Below, piece by piece: positions 11,333-21,059 of a stretch of DNA of 64,000 bases. The translations under genes were made by a program, and so were the position numbers. Each line of letters opens with the position of its first letter. Within the stretch, counting starts at the first letter, position 1. A model generated the notes under the pieces. The model did not search any database. It was not told where the DNA came from and saw nothing but the letters and a program-made list of their open reading frames with translations. This DNA comes from Peteryoungia ipomoeae (GTDB lineage Bacteria > Pseudomonadota > Alphaproteobacteria > Rhizobiales > Rhizobiaceae): positions 248,001-312,000 of the forward strand of contig NZ_STGV01000003.1 in the NCBI RefSeq assembly GCF_004912165.1, written 5' to 3'.

Positions 11333-12748
11333 ATGACCCAGGACCTTCTCTCCCTCTTCGATTGCGATGAAGCCACGCTGACACAGCGTGTTGCCGATGC
11401 CTTGAAGGGAGCAGACGACGGCGAACTCTTCATCGAGCACGCCCAGGCAGAATCGCTGACCTTCGACAATGGCCGGCTGAAGGGCGGATCCTTCAACACC
11501 GACCAGGGCTTTGGCCTGCGCGCGGTGGCTGGTGAAGCCGTCGGTTACGCGCATGCCGGCGAACTCTCGCTGTCTGCCCTCTCCCGCGCAGCGGATGCCG
11601 TGGGAGCCGTCACGCGCGGCCATTCCGGCTCCTATGCGGCAGCGCCGCAGCGGACCAATGCCAAGCTTTATGGCGACGGCAATCCGATCGGCTCTCCGAG
11701 CTTCGAGGAGAAGGTGAAGCTGCTCTCGGAAATCGATGCCTACCTGCGCGACAAGGACCCCAAGGTGCGCCAGGTGACCGCCTCGATTGCCGCCAGCTGG
11801 CAGGTGGTCGAGATCCTGCGCGCCGATGGCCACCGGGTGCGCGATATCAGGCCGATGACGCGGATCAATGTCTCTGTGGTGACCGGCGCCGGCGACCGCC
11901 AGGAAAGTGGTTCCTTTGGGATTGGCGGCCGGCAAGGCTTTGACGATTTTCTCTCGACCGAAAGCTGGCAGCGCGGCGCGGACGAGGCATTGCGCCAGGC
12001 GCTGGTCAATCTCGAGGCGCAGGAAGCGCCGGCCGGCACGATGGATATCGTGCTTGGCAATGGCTGGCCGGGCGTGATGCTGCACGAGGCCGTCGGCCAC
12101 GGGCTTGAAGGCGACTTCAACCGCAAAAAGACTTCGGCCTTTGCCGGGCTGATGGGCGAGATGGTGGCTGCTCCCGGCGTCACCGTGGTCGACGACGGCA
12201 CGATCGACAACCGTCGCGGCTCGATCACTGTCGACGATGAAGGCACGCCGTCTGCCTATAATGTGCTGATCGAGAACGGCCGCCTCGTCGGCTACATGCA
12301 GGACCGCCAGAACGCCCGCCTGATGGGCATGAAGGCGACCGGCAATGGCCGCCGGCAGGGCTATGCGCACCAGCCCATGCCGCGCATGACCAATACCTAC
12401 ATGCTGTCGGGCGACAAGACTCCGGAAGAAATCATCGCCTCGGTGAAGAAGGGCATCTATGCCGTCTCCTTCGGTGGTGGCCAGGTGGACATCACCTCGG
12501 GCAAGTTCGTCTTCGGCTGCACCGAGGCCTATCTGATCGAAAACGGCAAGATCGGCGCACCGGTGAAGGGCGCCATGCTGATCGGCAACGGGCCTGACGC
12601 GATGAAGCGCATCTCGCTGATCGGCAATGACTCGAAGCTCGACACCGGCATCGGCAATTGCGGCAAGGCCGGCCAGTGGGTGCCCGTCGGGGTCGGCCAG
12701 CCGCATCTGAGGATGGACCAGATCACGGTGGGCGGCACCAAGGCGTGA
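11333..12748 (+). CDS. tldD: Metalloprotease TldD
   Basis: A 471-residue zinc metalloprotease subunit of the TldD/PmbA (TldD/TldE) family. It trims unfolded peptides and in other bacteria matures microcins and degrades the CcdA antitoxin. The zinc motif HEAVGHGLEGD (HExxxH) lies near residue 255. PMPRMTNTYM and VFGCTEAYLIENG are family landmarks. The TldE/PmbA partner is not in this window. The following VOC gene begins inside the tldD stop codon. Confidence 0.95.
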   Translation: MTQDLLSLFDCDEATLTQRVADALKGADDGELFIEHAQAESLTFDNGRLKGGSFNTDQGFGLRAVAGEAVGYAHAGELSLSALSRAADAVGAVTRGHSGSYAAAPQRTNAKLYGDGNPIGSPSFEEKVKLLSEIDAYLRDKDPKVRQVTASIAASWQVVEILRADGHRVRDIRPMTRINVSVVTGAGDRQESGSFGIGGRQGFDDFLSTESWQRGADEALRQALVNLEAQEAPAGTMDIVLGNGWPGVMLHEAVGHGLEGDFNRKKTSAFAGLMGEMVAAPGVTVVDDGTIDNRRGSITVDDEGTPSAYNVLIENGRLVGYMQDRQNARLMGMKATGNGRRQGYAHQPMPRMTNTYMLSGDKTPEEIIASVKKGIYAVSFGGGQVDITSGKFVFGCTEAYLIENGKIGAPVKGAMLIGNGPDAMKRISLIGNDSKLDTGIGNCGKAGQWVPVGVGQPHLRMDQITVGGTKA

Positions 12749-13161
12749 AGACAAACGCGCTCGTCCCCGAACTTGCGGTAAGCGACTGGCGGACGAGCCG
12801 CGCCTTCTATTGCGATCTCATGGGATTCGACGTCGTCTATGAGCGGCCCGAGGAAGGCTTCAGCTTTCTGAGACTCGGTGATGCCCAGTTGATGATCGAC
12901 CAGATCGGACTGGGCCGCACTTTCGACCTCGACGGCGCAGCATTGCATCGCCCCTTCGGTCGTGGTCTCAACCTGCAGATCAGGATTGTCGATGTCCAGA
13001 TGATCCTGTCGCGCCTGGCGTCGGCCAAGATTGAGCTTTACCTGCCGCTCGAGGAAAATTGGTATCGGCGCGATGACCACCATGTCGGCAATCGACAATT
13101 CGTCGTCGCCGATCCCGATGGTTACCTGCTGCGCTGTTTTGAGGATCTCGGCAGCCGCTAG
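12745..13161 (+). CDS. VOC (glyoxalase/bleomycin-resistance fold) protein
   Basis: A 138-residue protein of the vicinal-oxygen-chelate superfamily. The opening VPELAVSDWRTSRAFYCDLM and the end RQFVVADPDGYLLRCFEDLG fit the bleomycin-resistance-like branch. The start is a GTG that overlaps the tldD stop by four bases (GTGA). The substrate is unknown; members bind drugs or catalyse glyoxalase or dioxygenase chemistry. Coupling to tldD suggests co-expression but no known joint function. Confidence 0.8.
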   Translation: MKTNALVPELAVSDWRTSRAFYCDLMGFDVVYERPEEGFSFLRLGDAQLMIDQIGLGRTFDLDGAALHRPFGRGLNLQIRIVDVQMILSRLASAKIELYLPLEENWYRRDDHHVGNRQFVVADPDGYLLRCFEDLGSR

Positions 13162-13216
13162 GCCCCTACCCCCGGCAGGGTATCAGCCAATGCCTTGATG
13201 CTGGCAAACTCCAGCC

Positions 13217-14524
13217 TCAGCCCCGTGCCGGCATCAGCACGCAGTCGTAGCGCTGACGCACGAGATGCTCGCAGATCGCGCGGGCTTTGTCCTTGGTTTC
13301 AAATCCGGTGAAGCGGGCGCGGTAATAGGTCACGCCGTTGTTCGTCATGGCTTCGGTATAGGTGTCGAGGTTCTCAAGCGGTGCGCCGATCTTCTCGCGG
13401 GCTTCCTTGAGGATCTGCATGGCGCCCTGGGCACTGTCGGAGGCGGCAATCTGAACCTGCCACTTGTCCATGATAGCCACCTGGGCGACGGGCGCGGCCG
13501 GTGTCTGGACCTGAAGCGGCTCCTGCGCATTCGCTGCGACGGCCTTGTAGTTCTGGCGGGCCGGCGCATAGGCGGCTGCAACCTTCGGCTCATCGGCTGC
13601 GGTGATACCTGCAAGCTTCTGGAGCGCAGACAATGCGTCTTCGCCGCCGCCATCTTCGGACGACTGGCCAGAGATGCGCGCAACATCGACATTCTGCTTG
13701 ATTTCGCGGCTGACCATCAGTTCCTCGCCGGCAACGGCTTTACCGATATGGGCGTCGATCAGCTTTTCCATGATCTTGTCGCGGCTGGCGGCGGTGCGCC
13801 CACCCAGGACGACGCCGACAACGCGGCGACCATCGTGCTCGACAGCACTGACGAGGTTGAAGCCGGAGGCATTGGTGTAGCCGGTCTTGATGCCGTCCAT
13901 GCCCTTGTAGCGATACATGAGGTTGTTGTGGCCATTGATGGTGCGGCCACGGAACTCGAAGCTCTTGGTAGAAAAGAGCGCGTAATCCTTTGGAAAATCA
14001 CGGATCAGCGCCACGCCAAGCGTCGACATGTCGCGCGCGGTGGTGAACTGGTCCGGATGCGGCAGGCCCGACGCATTGTAGAACGTCGTGTTGACCATGC
14101 CGAGTTCGCGCGCCTTGCGGGTCATCATGTTGCCGAAATTGCGTTCGGTACCGCCAAGCTTTTCGCCCACGGCTGCGGCAACGTCATTGGCCGACAGCAC
14201 GATCATGGCCAAAACCGCTTCCTTGACAGTGATTTCGTCGCCGGCTTTCACGCGAAGCTTTGTCGGCGGGCGGGCGGAAGCGTATTTGGAGAACGGCACC
14301 TTGCTGTCCCAGGTCAGGTTGCCCGACTTGATGGCTTCGAGCACCATGTAGACGGACATCATCTTGGTCAGCGATGCCGGGTGATTGAGCTCATCAGGGT
14401 TCTCAGAAGCGAGAACTTCGCCCGTGCGGGCATCCAGCAGCAATTGGGCGCTACCGGCCTGGGCAGTTGTCGAAAGAGACAGGAGCGTCACACAAAACGA
14501 CAACAGGACCAAGAACTTGCTCAT
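13217..14524 (-). CDS. D-alanyl-D-alanine carboxypeptidase (PBP5/6 type) with SPOR domain
   Basis: A 435-residue secreted penicillin-binding protein of peptidase family S11 that removes the terminal D-Ala of peptidoglycan stem peptides. A signal peptide ends at TTAQAG. The catalytic motifs are SLTK (about residue 52), SAN (about 110) and KTG (about 215). The C terminus from about residue 355 is a SPOR peptidoglycan-binding domain (WQVQIAAS... to YDCVLMPARG), which usually directs proteins to the septum. It is monocistronic, with a long upstream region. Confidence 0.92.
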   Translation of the reverse strand: MSKFLVLLSFCVTLLSLSTTAQAGSAQLLLDARTGEVLASENPDELNHPASLTKMMSVYMVLEAIKSGNLTWDSKVPFSKYASARPPTKLRVKAGDEITVKEAVLAMIVLSANDVAAAVGEKLGGTERNFGNMMTRKARELGMVNTTFYNASGLPHPDQFTTARDMSTLGVALIRDFPKDYALFSTKSFEFRGRTINGHNNLMYRYKGMDGIKTGYTNASGFNLVSAVEHDGRRVVGVVLGGRTAASRDKIMEKLIDAHIGKAVAGEELMVSREIKQNVDVARISGQSSEDGGGEDALSALQKLAGITAADEPKVAAAYAPARQNYKAVAANAQEPLQVQTPAAPVAQVAIMDKWQVQIAASDSAQGAMQILKEAREKIGAPLENLDTYTEAMTNNGVTYYRARFTGFETKDKARAICEHLVRQRYDCVLMPARG

Positions 14525-14846
14525 TACGACTCCGGAATTTTACGCTATTTCATCGGCCCGCCGCCTTCCTGCGAACCCAGGAAAGCCTTCGGCCCGACAG
14601 CCCTTAGGCCAAGAATGGGGCGACAATCTGCCAACTGTCATGGTTTGTAACAATTTGTCAGCGGAAACTGCTGCGGGCATGGTTAGGATCACGTTAACGC
14701 GGACAGCCAAGATCTCAGCACAGAGGCCTAACCCCCTAAAACTAGGGCGCTTTTGAACTCGGTCGCATTTCTCACGCCGCGCGTCTTGACCTCAACGGCA
14801 CTTGAGCTTCCATCGTTCCTGCTCCCTAAAACATGTGGAGCAGACC
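14525..14846. other. Intergenic region upstream of the carboxypeptidase gene
   Basis: About 320 bases between divergent genes. The part near 14640-14700 is AT-richer than its surroundings and probably contains the promoter of the carboxypeptidase gene, but I cannot assign -35/-10 boxes with confidence. No gene is seen. Confidence 0.4.
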
Positions 14847-15071
14847 ATGCACGAGCCGAATCTCGTACGCGACATCCTCGGTGATGACGACACGACCATC
14901 CCTCGCCATCCAGAGGGCGTTTTGCGCGCCCGCGGCAAGAGCAAGCGATCACTGGCTGCCCTCTTCTCGCGGCTGTTTCGGCGCAAAGCCGAGGGGCGAA
15001 CAGCAAGAGATGCGCGAAAGGGAGTACACCTCGCACCCGCAACCGGTGATGATCCATTGAGCTTCAGTTAA
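14847..15071 (+). CDS. Possible small basic protein, unknown
   Basis: A 74-residue frame starting MHEPNLVRDILGDDDT, with GGAG six bases before the ATG and an Arg/Lys-rich middle (ARGKSKRSLAALFSRLFRRK). There is no domain, signal peptide or membrane helix that I recognise. It ends 45 bases before the polysaccharide deacetylase gene and could be in its leader. The ribosome-binding site and the acidic-then-basic composition support a real gene, but the evidence is thin. Confidence 0.35.
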   Translation: MHEPNLVRDILGDDDTTIPRHPEGVLRARGKSKRSLAALFSRLFRRKAEGRTARDARKGVHLAPATGDDPLSFS

Positions 15072-15116
15072 GTCTTGGCGGCTAGCTTGCCTGCAGTGTG
15101 ATGGAGACGATGGGCG

Positions 15117-16163
15117 ATGGCAGGCCAGATGATCAAGGATCTGAAAATCTCGGCGATTCGGGGGGCACTGGAGGTCTCGGCCGCCATGGCAGCGCTCGGT
15201 CTTTTCCCGTCCCTGCGTGGTTCGGGCGTCATCTTCACCCTTCACCGCGTCCGGCCCTTGGGGTCGGACGCGTTTGCTCCGAACCGGCATCTGGAGATCT
15301 CGCCCGATTTCTTGGAAAAGGCCATCCTGACGCTGAAGGCGGCCGGATACCGCTTCATTTCCACCGATATGGTGCGCAGGGAACTGCTGACGCCCTCGTC
15401 TTCCCAGCCCTTTGCGGTCTTCACGCTCGACGACGGCTTTCGTGACAATGTCGACCACGCGCTTCCGGTGTTTGACCGCCATGGCGTACCCTTTACCATC
15501 TTTGCCTGCCGGGGTTTTTCGGAGCGCAGTCACACCATGTGGTGGGAAACCGCAGCCGCGATGATTGCCGAGGGCCGCACGCTTGCCATCGAGACCGATC
15601 ACGGACCGATGCGGCTTGCTTGCCAGACGCTGGCCGACAAACACAAAGCCTTTGCAAGAATTGCGACAATGATCGCCGCAGAGGATGAGGCCCTTGCCAT
15701 TGAGCGGCTGAACGCTGCCGCCTATACCGTGGGCGTCGACCCTTACGCCATCGTTGCCGAAAACATCATGGACGGCGGCGAATTGCGCAAGGCTGCCGCC
15801 CACCCTCTCCTGACGCTCGGCGCGCATACCGTCAGCCATCGCGGCCTGGCGCGTCTGTCCGATGATGAAATCCTCGACGAACTCAACCAGAGTGCCGACT
15901 ATGTCGCCTCGCTCACAGGCAAGCGACCGCGGGTCTTTGCGTACCCCTATGGCGATCAGCGCAGTGCGACAGACAGGACGGCCGCCTATGCGCAATGGGC
16001 GGGCTTCGAGCTCTCCGTCACCACCCGCGCCGGCACGCTTTCAGATGCTTCGCTGGAGAAGGCGCACCTCCTCCCGCGCATTTCCCTCAACGGACATTAT
16101 CAGGCCGCGCGTTATGTCAAAGCGCTCGCCTCCGGCATCCCGTCACGCCTTTCAGGCCGCTGA
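15117..16163 (+). CDS. Polysaccharide deacetylase (NodB-homology) family protein
   Basis: A 348-residue carbohydrate esterase family 4 protein. The metal-binding Asp-Asp motif is in FTLDDGFRDN (about residue 103) and the His pair in GAHTVSHRGLARL (about 241); AYPYGD is the next motif. A long insert between them (about 150-230) is typical of the larger deacetylases found beside polysaccharide genes. It probably removes N-acetyl or O-acetyl groups from a surface glycan. No signal peptide is evident; the N terminus has a moderately hydrophobic stretch (ALEVSAAMAALGLFPSL). Confidence 0.85.
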   Translation: MAGQMIKDLKISAIRGALEVSAAMAALGLFPSLRGSGVIFTLHRVRPLGSDAFAPNRHLEISPDFLEKAILTLKAAGYRFISTDMVRRELLTPSSSQPFAVFTLDDGFRDNVDHALPVFDRHGVPFTIFACRGFSERSHTMWWETAAAMIAEGRTLAIETDHGPMRLACQTLADKHKAFARIATMIAAEDEALAIERLNAAAYTVGVDPYAIVAENIMDGGELRKAAAHPLLTLGAHTVSHRGLARLSDDEILDELNQSADYVASLTGKRPRVFAYPYGDQRSATDRTAAYAQWAGFELSVTTRAGTLSDASLEKAHLLPRISLNGHYQAARYVKALASGIPSRLSGR

Positions 16164-16176
16164 CGGGCGGCTCGGA

Positions 16177-16791
16177 TCACGGATACATCCGGACTTTTTC
16201 CCAGCCGTCACCTTGGCGCCTGAATTCCATGCGGTCATGCAGGCGGAATTTCCGGTCGTGCCAGAATTCGATGGATTGCGGCAGGATACGAAAACCTGAC
16301 CAGTGCGCGGGGCGTGGCACATTGCCCAGCGGATATCTGGCCGTGTATTCAGCAACTGCCTTTTCCAGCGCGAACCGTCCCTCCAGCGGCCGGGACTGCT
16401 TGGAAGCCCAGGCGCCGATGCGGCTTCCGAGCGGACGCGACTGAAAATATTCGTCGGCCTCCTCATCGGAAACGACCTCCACAGGACCGCGCAGACGGAC
16501 CTGACGGCGGAGGCTTTTCCAATGAAAACACATTGCTGCCTTTTTCTGGCCGAGAAGTTCCTGTCCTTTCTGGCTTTCGAAATTCGTGTAGAAAACGAAG
16601 CCCCGGGCGTCATATCCCTTGAGCAAGACCATGCGCACATTCGGCAAACCATCGGCATCAACCGTCGCCAACGCAACCGCGTTGGGGTCGTTGAGCTCGG
16701 ACGCCTGCGCGTCCTTCAACCAGGCGGCAAAGAGACCGAGGGGTTCGCTTTCCTCGGTGAAGTCATCATTTGTTAACCCGATTTCTGACAT
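16177..16791 (-). CDS. pdxH: Pyridoxamine 5'-phosphate oxidase
   Basis: A 204-residue FMN enzyme that makes pyridoxal 5'-phosphate from PNP or PMP. Family landmarks are [51 protein letters not shown] and the end [11 protein letters not shown] with WEKVRMYP. It is convergent with the deacetylase gene and divergent from the lipoprotein gene. Confidence 0.96.
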   Translation of the reverse strand: MSEIGLTNDDFTEESEPLGLFAAWLKDAQASELNDPNAVALATVDADGLPNVRMVLLKGYDARGFVFYTNFESQKGQELLGQKKAAMCFHWKSLRRQVRLRGPVEVVSDEEADEYFQSRPLGSRIGAWASKQSRPLEGRFALEKAVAEYTARYPLGNVPRPAHWSGFRILPQSIEFWHDRKFRLHDRMEFRRQGDGWEKVRMYP

Positions 16792-16901
16792 ATTGTCTCA
16801 ATTGCTCCCAATCTGCATATTGGCCCTTCGTGGCGAAGCACCGGATGGATGGCCCTTTGGAAGACATAGCAAAGTCATTCGTGCGTACAATGGGTAGGTG
16901 C

Positions 16902-17312
16902 ATGCTGAAATCCAAGTTGATCCTTTGTCTGGCTGCGGCACTTCCGCTCAGCGGATGCTTCGGCAGCAGCATGGATCTGTTCGGCGAGGACAAGGTCGAC
17001 AGCTCGATCTCCACCAGCACCGTCAATCGGACTGGCAATCCGCTGAGCCGTTCCGACGAACTCACAGTGCAGAGCGCGGTATCCTCTGCCGATCTTGACC
17101 GTACGGGCGCCAATCCCCTGCCCTGGGCCAATGCTTCGACCGGCAGTGCCGGCGTCGTGACGGCCATCCAGGAAGAAAAGGGCAACGGCTACATCTGCCG
17201 CAACTTCTCGACCACGCGCCACTCTTATGAAGGCATTGCCTACTTCTCCGGCAAGACCTGCACCGATGGCGGCGGCAACTGGCAGTTGATGAGCTTCGAC
17301 AAACGGTCCTGA
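16902..17312 (+). CDS. Small surface lipoprotein, RT0821/Lpp0805-like
   Basis: A 136-residue lipoprotein. The signal peptide LILCLAAALPLSGC ends in a lipobox with the modified cysteine near residue 18. The C-terminal part (GYICRNFSTTRHSYEGIAYF then GKTCTDGGGNWQL) resembles the RT0821/Lpp0805 family of small envelope proteins. The chosen ATG is preceded by an AGG eight bases away; an upstream in-frame ATG would add MGRC. Function unknown. Confidence 0.78.
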   Translation: MLKSKLILCLAAALPLSGCFGSSMDLFGEDKVDSSISTSTVNRTGNPLSRSDELTVQSAVSSADLDRTGANPLPWANASTGSAGVVTAIQEEKGNGYICRNFSTTRHSYEGIAYFSGKTCTDGGGNWQLMSFDKRS

Positions 17313-17528
17313 TACGAATGTCAACGCTGGCATTTGAAAGAATTGCTTAAGCAAACCGCAAGAAATCGCCTCGCAGCGCTCCTGACAGCGTAACCATCAA
17401 TTAGCAAATTTCGTGCGACCTTGCCTCGCAATTTAACCCGCGGCTGCCATGTAAGGCGGTACGGTATTGAGTATACGCGGGCAAGGCATGTTGAGCGCCT
17501 TTGCCGCCAGTTCTGGTTTCGGTGATCT

Positions 17529-18803
17529 ATGCGTGATTTCTATGTAATTCTTGGCGTTAAGCGCAATGCCGGCGCAGAAGAGATCAAGGCTGCGTGGCGC
17601 AGGCAGGCGAAATCCGCCCATCCCGATCAGAACCCGGACGATCCGCTGGCCCATAACCGATTTGCGGAAATCGGCCAGGCCTACGATATCCTGAAAGATC
17701 CGGCCAAGCGCAGACGCTATGATCAGCAGCGCATCAAGCTCGACGGCTTCGAGCGCGACAACACGATCATGGCCCAGCGCGAAGCGGCAAAGGCCGCCGC
17801 CGAACGCGCCAAGCAGGCCAAGGAACGGGCTGAACGCGTGATGGAAGAGCTGGCGCGGGCAGAGGCCGAAAAGCTGAAAGCCGACGCCGCCGTCACCGAG
17901 GCCGCGCAGGCGGTGCACGCCGCTCGCGCTGCCAAGGCAGCCGCTGCGAAAGCTGCCGCCGAGCAGGCAGCGGCAGCCACGGCGCCGGGTGCTGCCTCTG
18001 AAAAATCAGGAAAGTCCGTTGATGAAGGGCGCGACGGAACCGAGCGCCCCAAGGCTGGGGCACCCGATCCGCAGGCCGGAAAGGCTGAGCCGGACAGCGG
18101 CCACGCGCGGGCCGAAAGCCCGGAAGAGATGGTTTCGCGCATTTTTGGCGAGGGACCGGAAGCCGAGGCTGCCGCCGAAAGTCTGCGCCGCGAGCGCGAG
18201 GCGGCCTCCAAGGCGGGGACTGGCTCCATCCTTTCGCCGCTTGAGCTGTTTACGTCTCTCGTCAGGATCTTTCGCGGCCCCGCACCACCTTTGCCGGAAA
18301 AGGCACCGGATGTGTTTGCAGAAGCGGTGGTTGCCATCGATGACCTCCTCCAGCAACGCAATGTGCCCCTAACGCTCAATGATGGCCGGGAGGTGAAGGT
18401 GCCGCTGCGTGGCGTCACCGACGGCCATGTCGTACGCCTGCGCGAACAGGGACTTCGCCTGCCGGGGATGCAGCGGGGCGATGTCGCCGTGACCATCCGG
18501 GTTGCGCGTAGCGAACGCTTCCTCGTCGATGGCCTCGACATTCGCACCGTGCTGCCGATCACGCTCGAGAACGCGGTTCTCGGCTGCGAACTCGATGTCG
18601 AAGGACCCGAGGGCAAGGTATCGATCACGGTGCCGGCCTGGTCCAATTCCGATCAGGTTTTGCGCATCGAAGAGCTTGGCCTGCCGAATGGCGAAGGGGG
18701 CCGAGGTGCTTTTGTCGTCGAGCTGCGCGTCATGCTGTGGGACAAGCCCGACGAAAAAGTCACCGACCTGATGCGCCTGATGCGCGAAGGCCTTTACGTC
18801 TAG
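17529..18803 (+). CDS. DnaJ/CbpA-like J-domain protein with long Ala-rich linker
   Basis: A 424-residue cochaperone. The N-terminal J domain ([20 protein letters not shown]) contains the HPD motif in SAHPDQNP and ends in RRRYDQQ. Residues about 78-230 form an Ala/Glu/Lys-rich, probably helical region that replaces the Gly/Phe and zinc-finger parts of classical DnaJ. The C-terminal part (about 260-420) has the DnaJ substrate-binding fold, with [19 protein letters not shown] and [17 protein letters not shown]. Genes of this type precede fabI in rhizobia. Confidence 0.88.
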   Translation: MRDFYVILGVKRNAGAEEIKAAWRRQAKSAHPDQNPDDPLAHNRFAEIGQAYDILKDPAKRRRYDQQRIKLDGFERDNTIMAQREAAKAAAERAKQAKERAERVMEELARAEAEKLKADAAVTEAAQAVHAARAAKAAAAKAAAEQAAAATAPGAASEKSGKSVDEGRDGTERPKAGAPDPQAGKAEPDSGHARAESPEEMVSRIFGEGPEAEAAAESLRREREAASKAGTGSILSPLELFTSLVRIFRGPAPPLPEKAPDVFAEAVVAIDDLLQQRNVPLTLNDGREVKVPLRGVTDGHVVRLREQGLRLPGMQRGDVAVTIRVARSERFLVDGLDIRTVLPITLENAVLGCELDVEGPEGKVSITVPAWSNSDQVLRIEELGLPNGEGGRGAFVVELRVMLWDKPDEKVTDLMRLMREGLYV

Positions 18804-19061
18804 AGAATTTCTGATTTTGCCGCATTGTCCGACGCCGAAGCGATCCCGCTTCGGCTGGAATTGCTCTGAGGTGCCGCGCCGACCGCTCGCCGCGATCCGC
18901 ATCCCCCTGCCCTTGCCACCCGTTTTTGACGACACATCTGCTTTGCCGGTGATCGGGCCGGACATAGTTCGGGACCGTGTTGCAGATGTGCTCTCGCAAT
19001 CTTGAACGCCAGAACGGCCTATGCCATAGGCTCTCCAACGAAAGTCTCGAAGGGTCTCGAT

Positions 19062-19880
19062 ATGGTACAGGGTTCCGGCCTCATGGCAGGCAAGCGCGGC
19101 GTCATCATGGGCGTTGCCAACAATCGCTCCATCGCCTGGGGCATCGCGAAGGCTTGCCGCGACCAGGGTGCCGAGATCGCCTTGACCTGGCAGGGCGACG
19201 CGTTGAAGAAGCGCGTGGAGCCGCTCGCCCAGGAACTCGATGCCTTCATGGCCGGCGATTGCGACGTCACCAACCTCGACAGCATCGATGCCGTGTTCGC
19301 CAATCTTGAAGCCAAGTGGGGCAAGATCGATTTCGTCGTGCACGCCATCGCCTTCTCCGACAAGGACGAGCTGACCGGCCGCTACATCGAGACGACGCGC
19401 GACAACTTCGCCAAGACCATGGACATCTCCGTATTCTCGTTCACGGCCGTTGCAGCGCGCGCCGAGAAAATCATGAACGACGGCGGCTCGCTTCTGACGC
19501 TGACCTATTACGGCGCGGAAAAGGTCATGCCGCATTACAACGTGATGGGCGTGGCAAAGGCGGCCCTGGAAGCCTCCGTGCGCTATCTCGCCGTCGACAT
19601 GGGTGCCCGCGGCATTCGCGTCAACGCGATTTCGGCCGGCCCGATCAAGACGCTGGCCGCTTCGGGCATCGGCGACTTCCGCTATATACTCAAGTGGAAC
19701 GAGCTCAACTCGCCGCTGAAGCGCAATGTCACCACCGACGAGGTCGGTTCGTCCGGCATGTATCTCCTGTCGGATCTTTCGACCGGCGTCTCCGGTGAAG
19801 TGCACCACGTCGACTGCGGTTATCACACGGTCGGGATGAAGTCGGTCGATGCGCCCGACATCTCGGTTGCCAAGGACTGA
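19062..19880 (+). CDS. fabI: Enoyl-[acyl-carrier-protein] reductase (NADH) FabI
   Basis: A 272-residue short-chain dehydrogenase that performs the last step of fatty-acid elongation and is the triclosan target. It has the nucleotide-binding segment IMGVANNRSIAWGIAKA and the catalytic Tyr-x6-Lys in YNVMGVAK. ISAGPIKTLAASGIGDF is the typical FabI substrate-loop region. The start at 19062 is preceded by AAGGG; longer frames run upstream without homology. Confidence 0.95.
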   Translation: MVQGSGLMAGKRGVIMGVANNRSIAWGIAKACRDQGAEIALTWQGDALKKRVEPLAQELDAFMAGDCDVTNLDSIDAVFANLEAKWGKIDFVVHAIAFSDKDELTGRYIETTRDNFAKTMDISVFSFTAVAARAEKIMNDGGSLLTLTYYGAEKVMPHYNVMGVAKAALEASVRYLAVDMGARGIRVNAISAGPIKTLAASGIGDFRYILKWNELNSPLKRNVTTDEVGSSGMYLLSDLSTGVSGEVHHVDCGYHTVGMKSVDAPDISVAKD

Positions 19881-19895
19881 TCAGAGGGGTTTGCC

Positions 19896-20486
19896 GTGCT
19901 CATCTACATGATCCGCCACGGCCAGACCGACTGGAATGCCGAAAGCCGCATGCAGGGCCAGAAGGACATCGGCCTCAACGACAGGGGCCGGTCTCAGGCG
20001 ACCAATAACGGGCGCAAGCTCGCGGATATCCTCGGCGACACGGCAGGGGATTTCGATTTTGTCAGCTCTCCGCTTGGACGCACCCGCGACACGATGGAGC
20101 GCGTCCGGGCTGCCATGGGGCTCACACCGGAAAACTATCGGATGGACGACCGGCTGAAGGAAGTATCCTTTGGCGACTGGGAAGGGTCGACGCTTGCCGA
20201 ACTGGCCGCGATCTCTCCCGAGCGGGTCGATGAACGCGGTCTCAACAAATGGGACTTCATTCCGCCCGGACAGGATGCCGAAAGCTATGAGATCCTCTCA
20301 TGGAGGATCGGAGCCTGGCTGAATTCTCTGGTGAAACCAACGGTCTGCGTCAGCCATGGCGGCGTCATTCGCGCCTGCTTCCGCCTCGTCGCCGGCGTGA
20401 GCCCGGACGAGGCCTGCGCGCTTGACATCCCACAGGACCGCATCCTGAAAATCGATCGCGACGGCGGCAGCATAGGCTGGCTTTAA
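19896..20486 (+). CDS. Histidine phosphatase (phosphoglycerate-mutase-like) protein
   Basis: A 196-residue protein with the RHG motif in MIRHGQTDWNAE and the second catalytic His in CVSHGGVIRACFRL. GTG start with AGAGGGG upstream, 15 bases after fabI, so probably the same operon. The branch is broad (phosphoglycerate mutase, alpha-ribazole phosphatase, sugar phosphatases), so the substrate cannot be assigned from sequence. Confidence 0.85.
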   Translation: MLIYMIRHGQTDWNAESRMQGQKDIGLNDRGRSQATNNGRKLADILGDTAGDFDFVSSPLGRTRDTMERVRAAMGLTPENYRMDDRLKEVSFGDWEGSTLAELAAISPERVDERGLNKWDFIPPGQDAESYEILSWRIGAWLNSLVKPTVCVSHGGVIRACFRLVAGVSPDEACALDIPQDRILKIDRDGGSIGWL

Positions 20487-20508
20487 AGCGCCGCCGCCAC
20501 TTCAAAAT

Positions 20509-20769
20509 TTACTGAATGATTTCCAGGTCTTCAACTACGCGCTTGCCGTCGACTTCGGTGAAGAACACCAGCACCTTCTGACCGGACTCGAGCCCGTCGA
20601 AGTTGAACTCTGCCGGCACGTCATAGGTCTTGCCGTCATCGAGCTGGAGGCTCATGCCTTCGACATTCACGGAGCGAATGGTGCCTTCGACATCGCTGCT
20701 TCCCGCGATCGCAGAAATCGGGGCCAGAAGGCTGGCAGTGGCAAGCAGAACAGTAATCATCAGACGCAT
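20509..20769 (-). CDS. DUF1344 small periplasmic protein
   Basis: An 86-residue protein with a signal peptide (MRLMITVLLATASLLAPI, cleaved near AIAGSS) and a short beta-rich DUF1344 domain (VEGTIRSVNVEGMSLQLDDG). The start at 20769 has AAGGTGG before it; the frame extends upstream without support. Function unknown. It is divergent from the large GGDEF-EAL gene; the 290 bases between them hold no further gene. Confidence 0.8.
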   Translation of the reverse strand: MRLMITVLLATASLLAPISAIAGSSDVEGTIRSVNVEGMSLQLDDGKTYDVPAEFNFDGLESGQKVLVFFTEVDGKRVVEDLEIIQ

Positions 20770-21059
20770 GCGAACCACCTTCAAACCATGAATCAAATAG
20801 GATGAAGACATTATAGGCCCTCCAAATGTGGCAGAATTTGCCCGCTCTGCCGACAAGTTTTGGGGAAATTCGCAACGAATGCAAGGCGTGTCAGGGGTAG
20901 AAACTCCACGCTTTTGAGCGGTCACTGCTCACCTGTCACGCGATCTGAGCAATAATCGGCTTTTGCGGGTTGCCGCATTCGTGCGTAAGGTCCGATACGA
21001 AATGCTAAATTAACCGGGCACCCTTTAACTGATCACATCAGGAATGGGGTGGCTGGCAG

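Noticed and set aside
11300-12754. A 484-residue open frame antisense to tldD
   Set aside because: It mirrors the codon structure of tldD and has no recognisable family features.
16060-16085. CCTCCTCCC on the plus strand near 16067
   Set aside because: It lies within the polysaccharide deacetylase reading frame and has no hairpin or terminator around it, so it is not a second cuckoo-type RNA.
18804-19061. A 62-residue frame (18817-19005) between the J-domain gene and fabI
   Set aside because: No ribosome-binding site, Pro-rich random-like sequence and no recognisable motif; probably non-coding leader of fabI.
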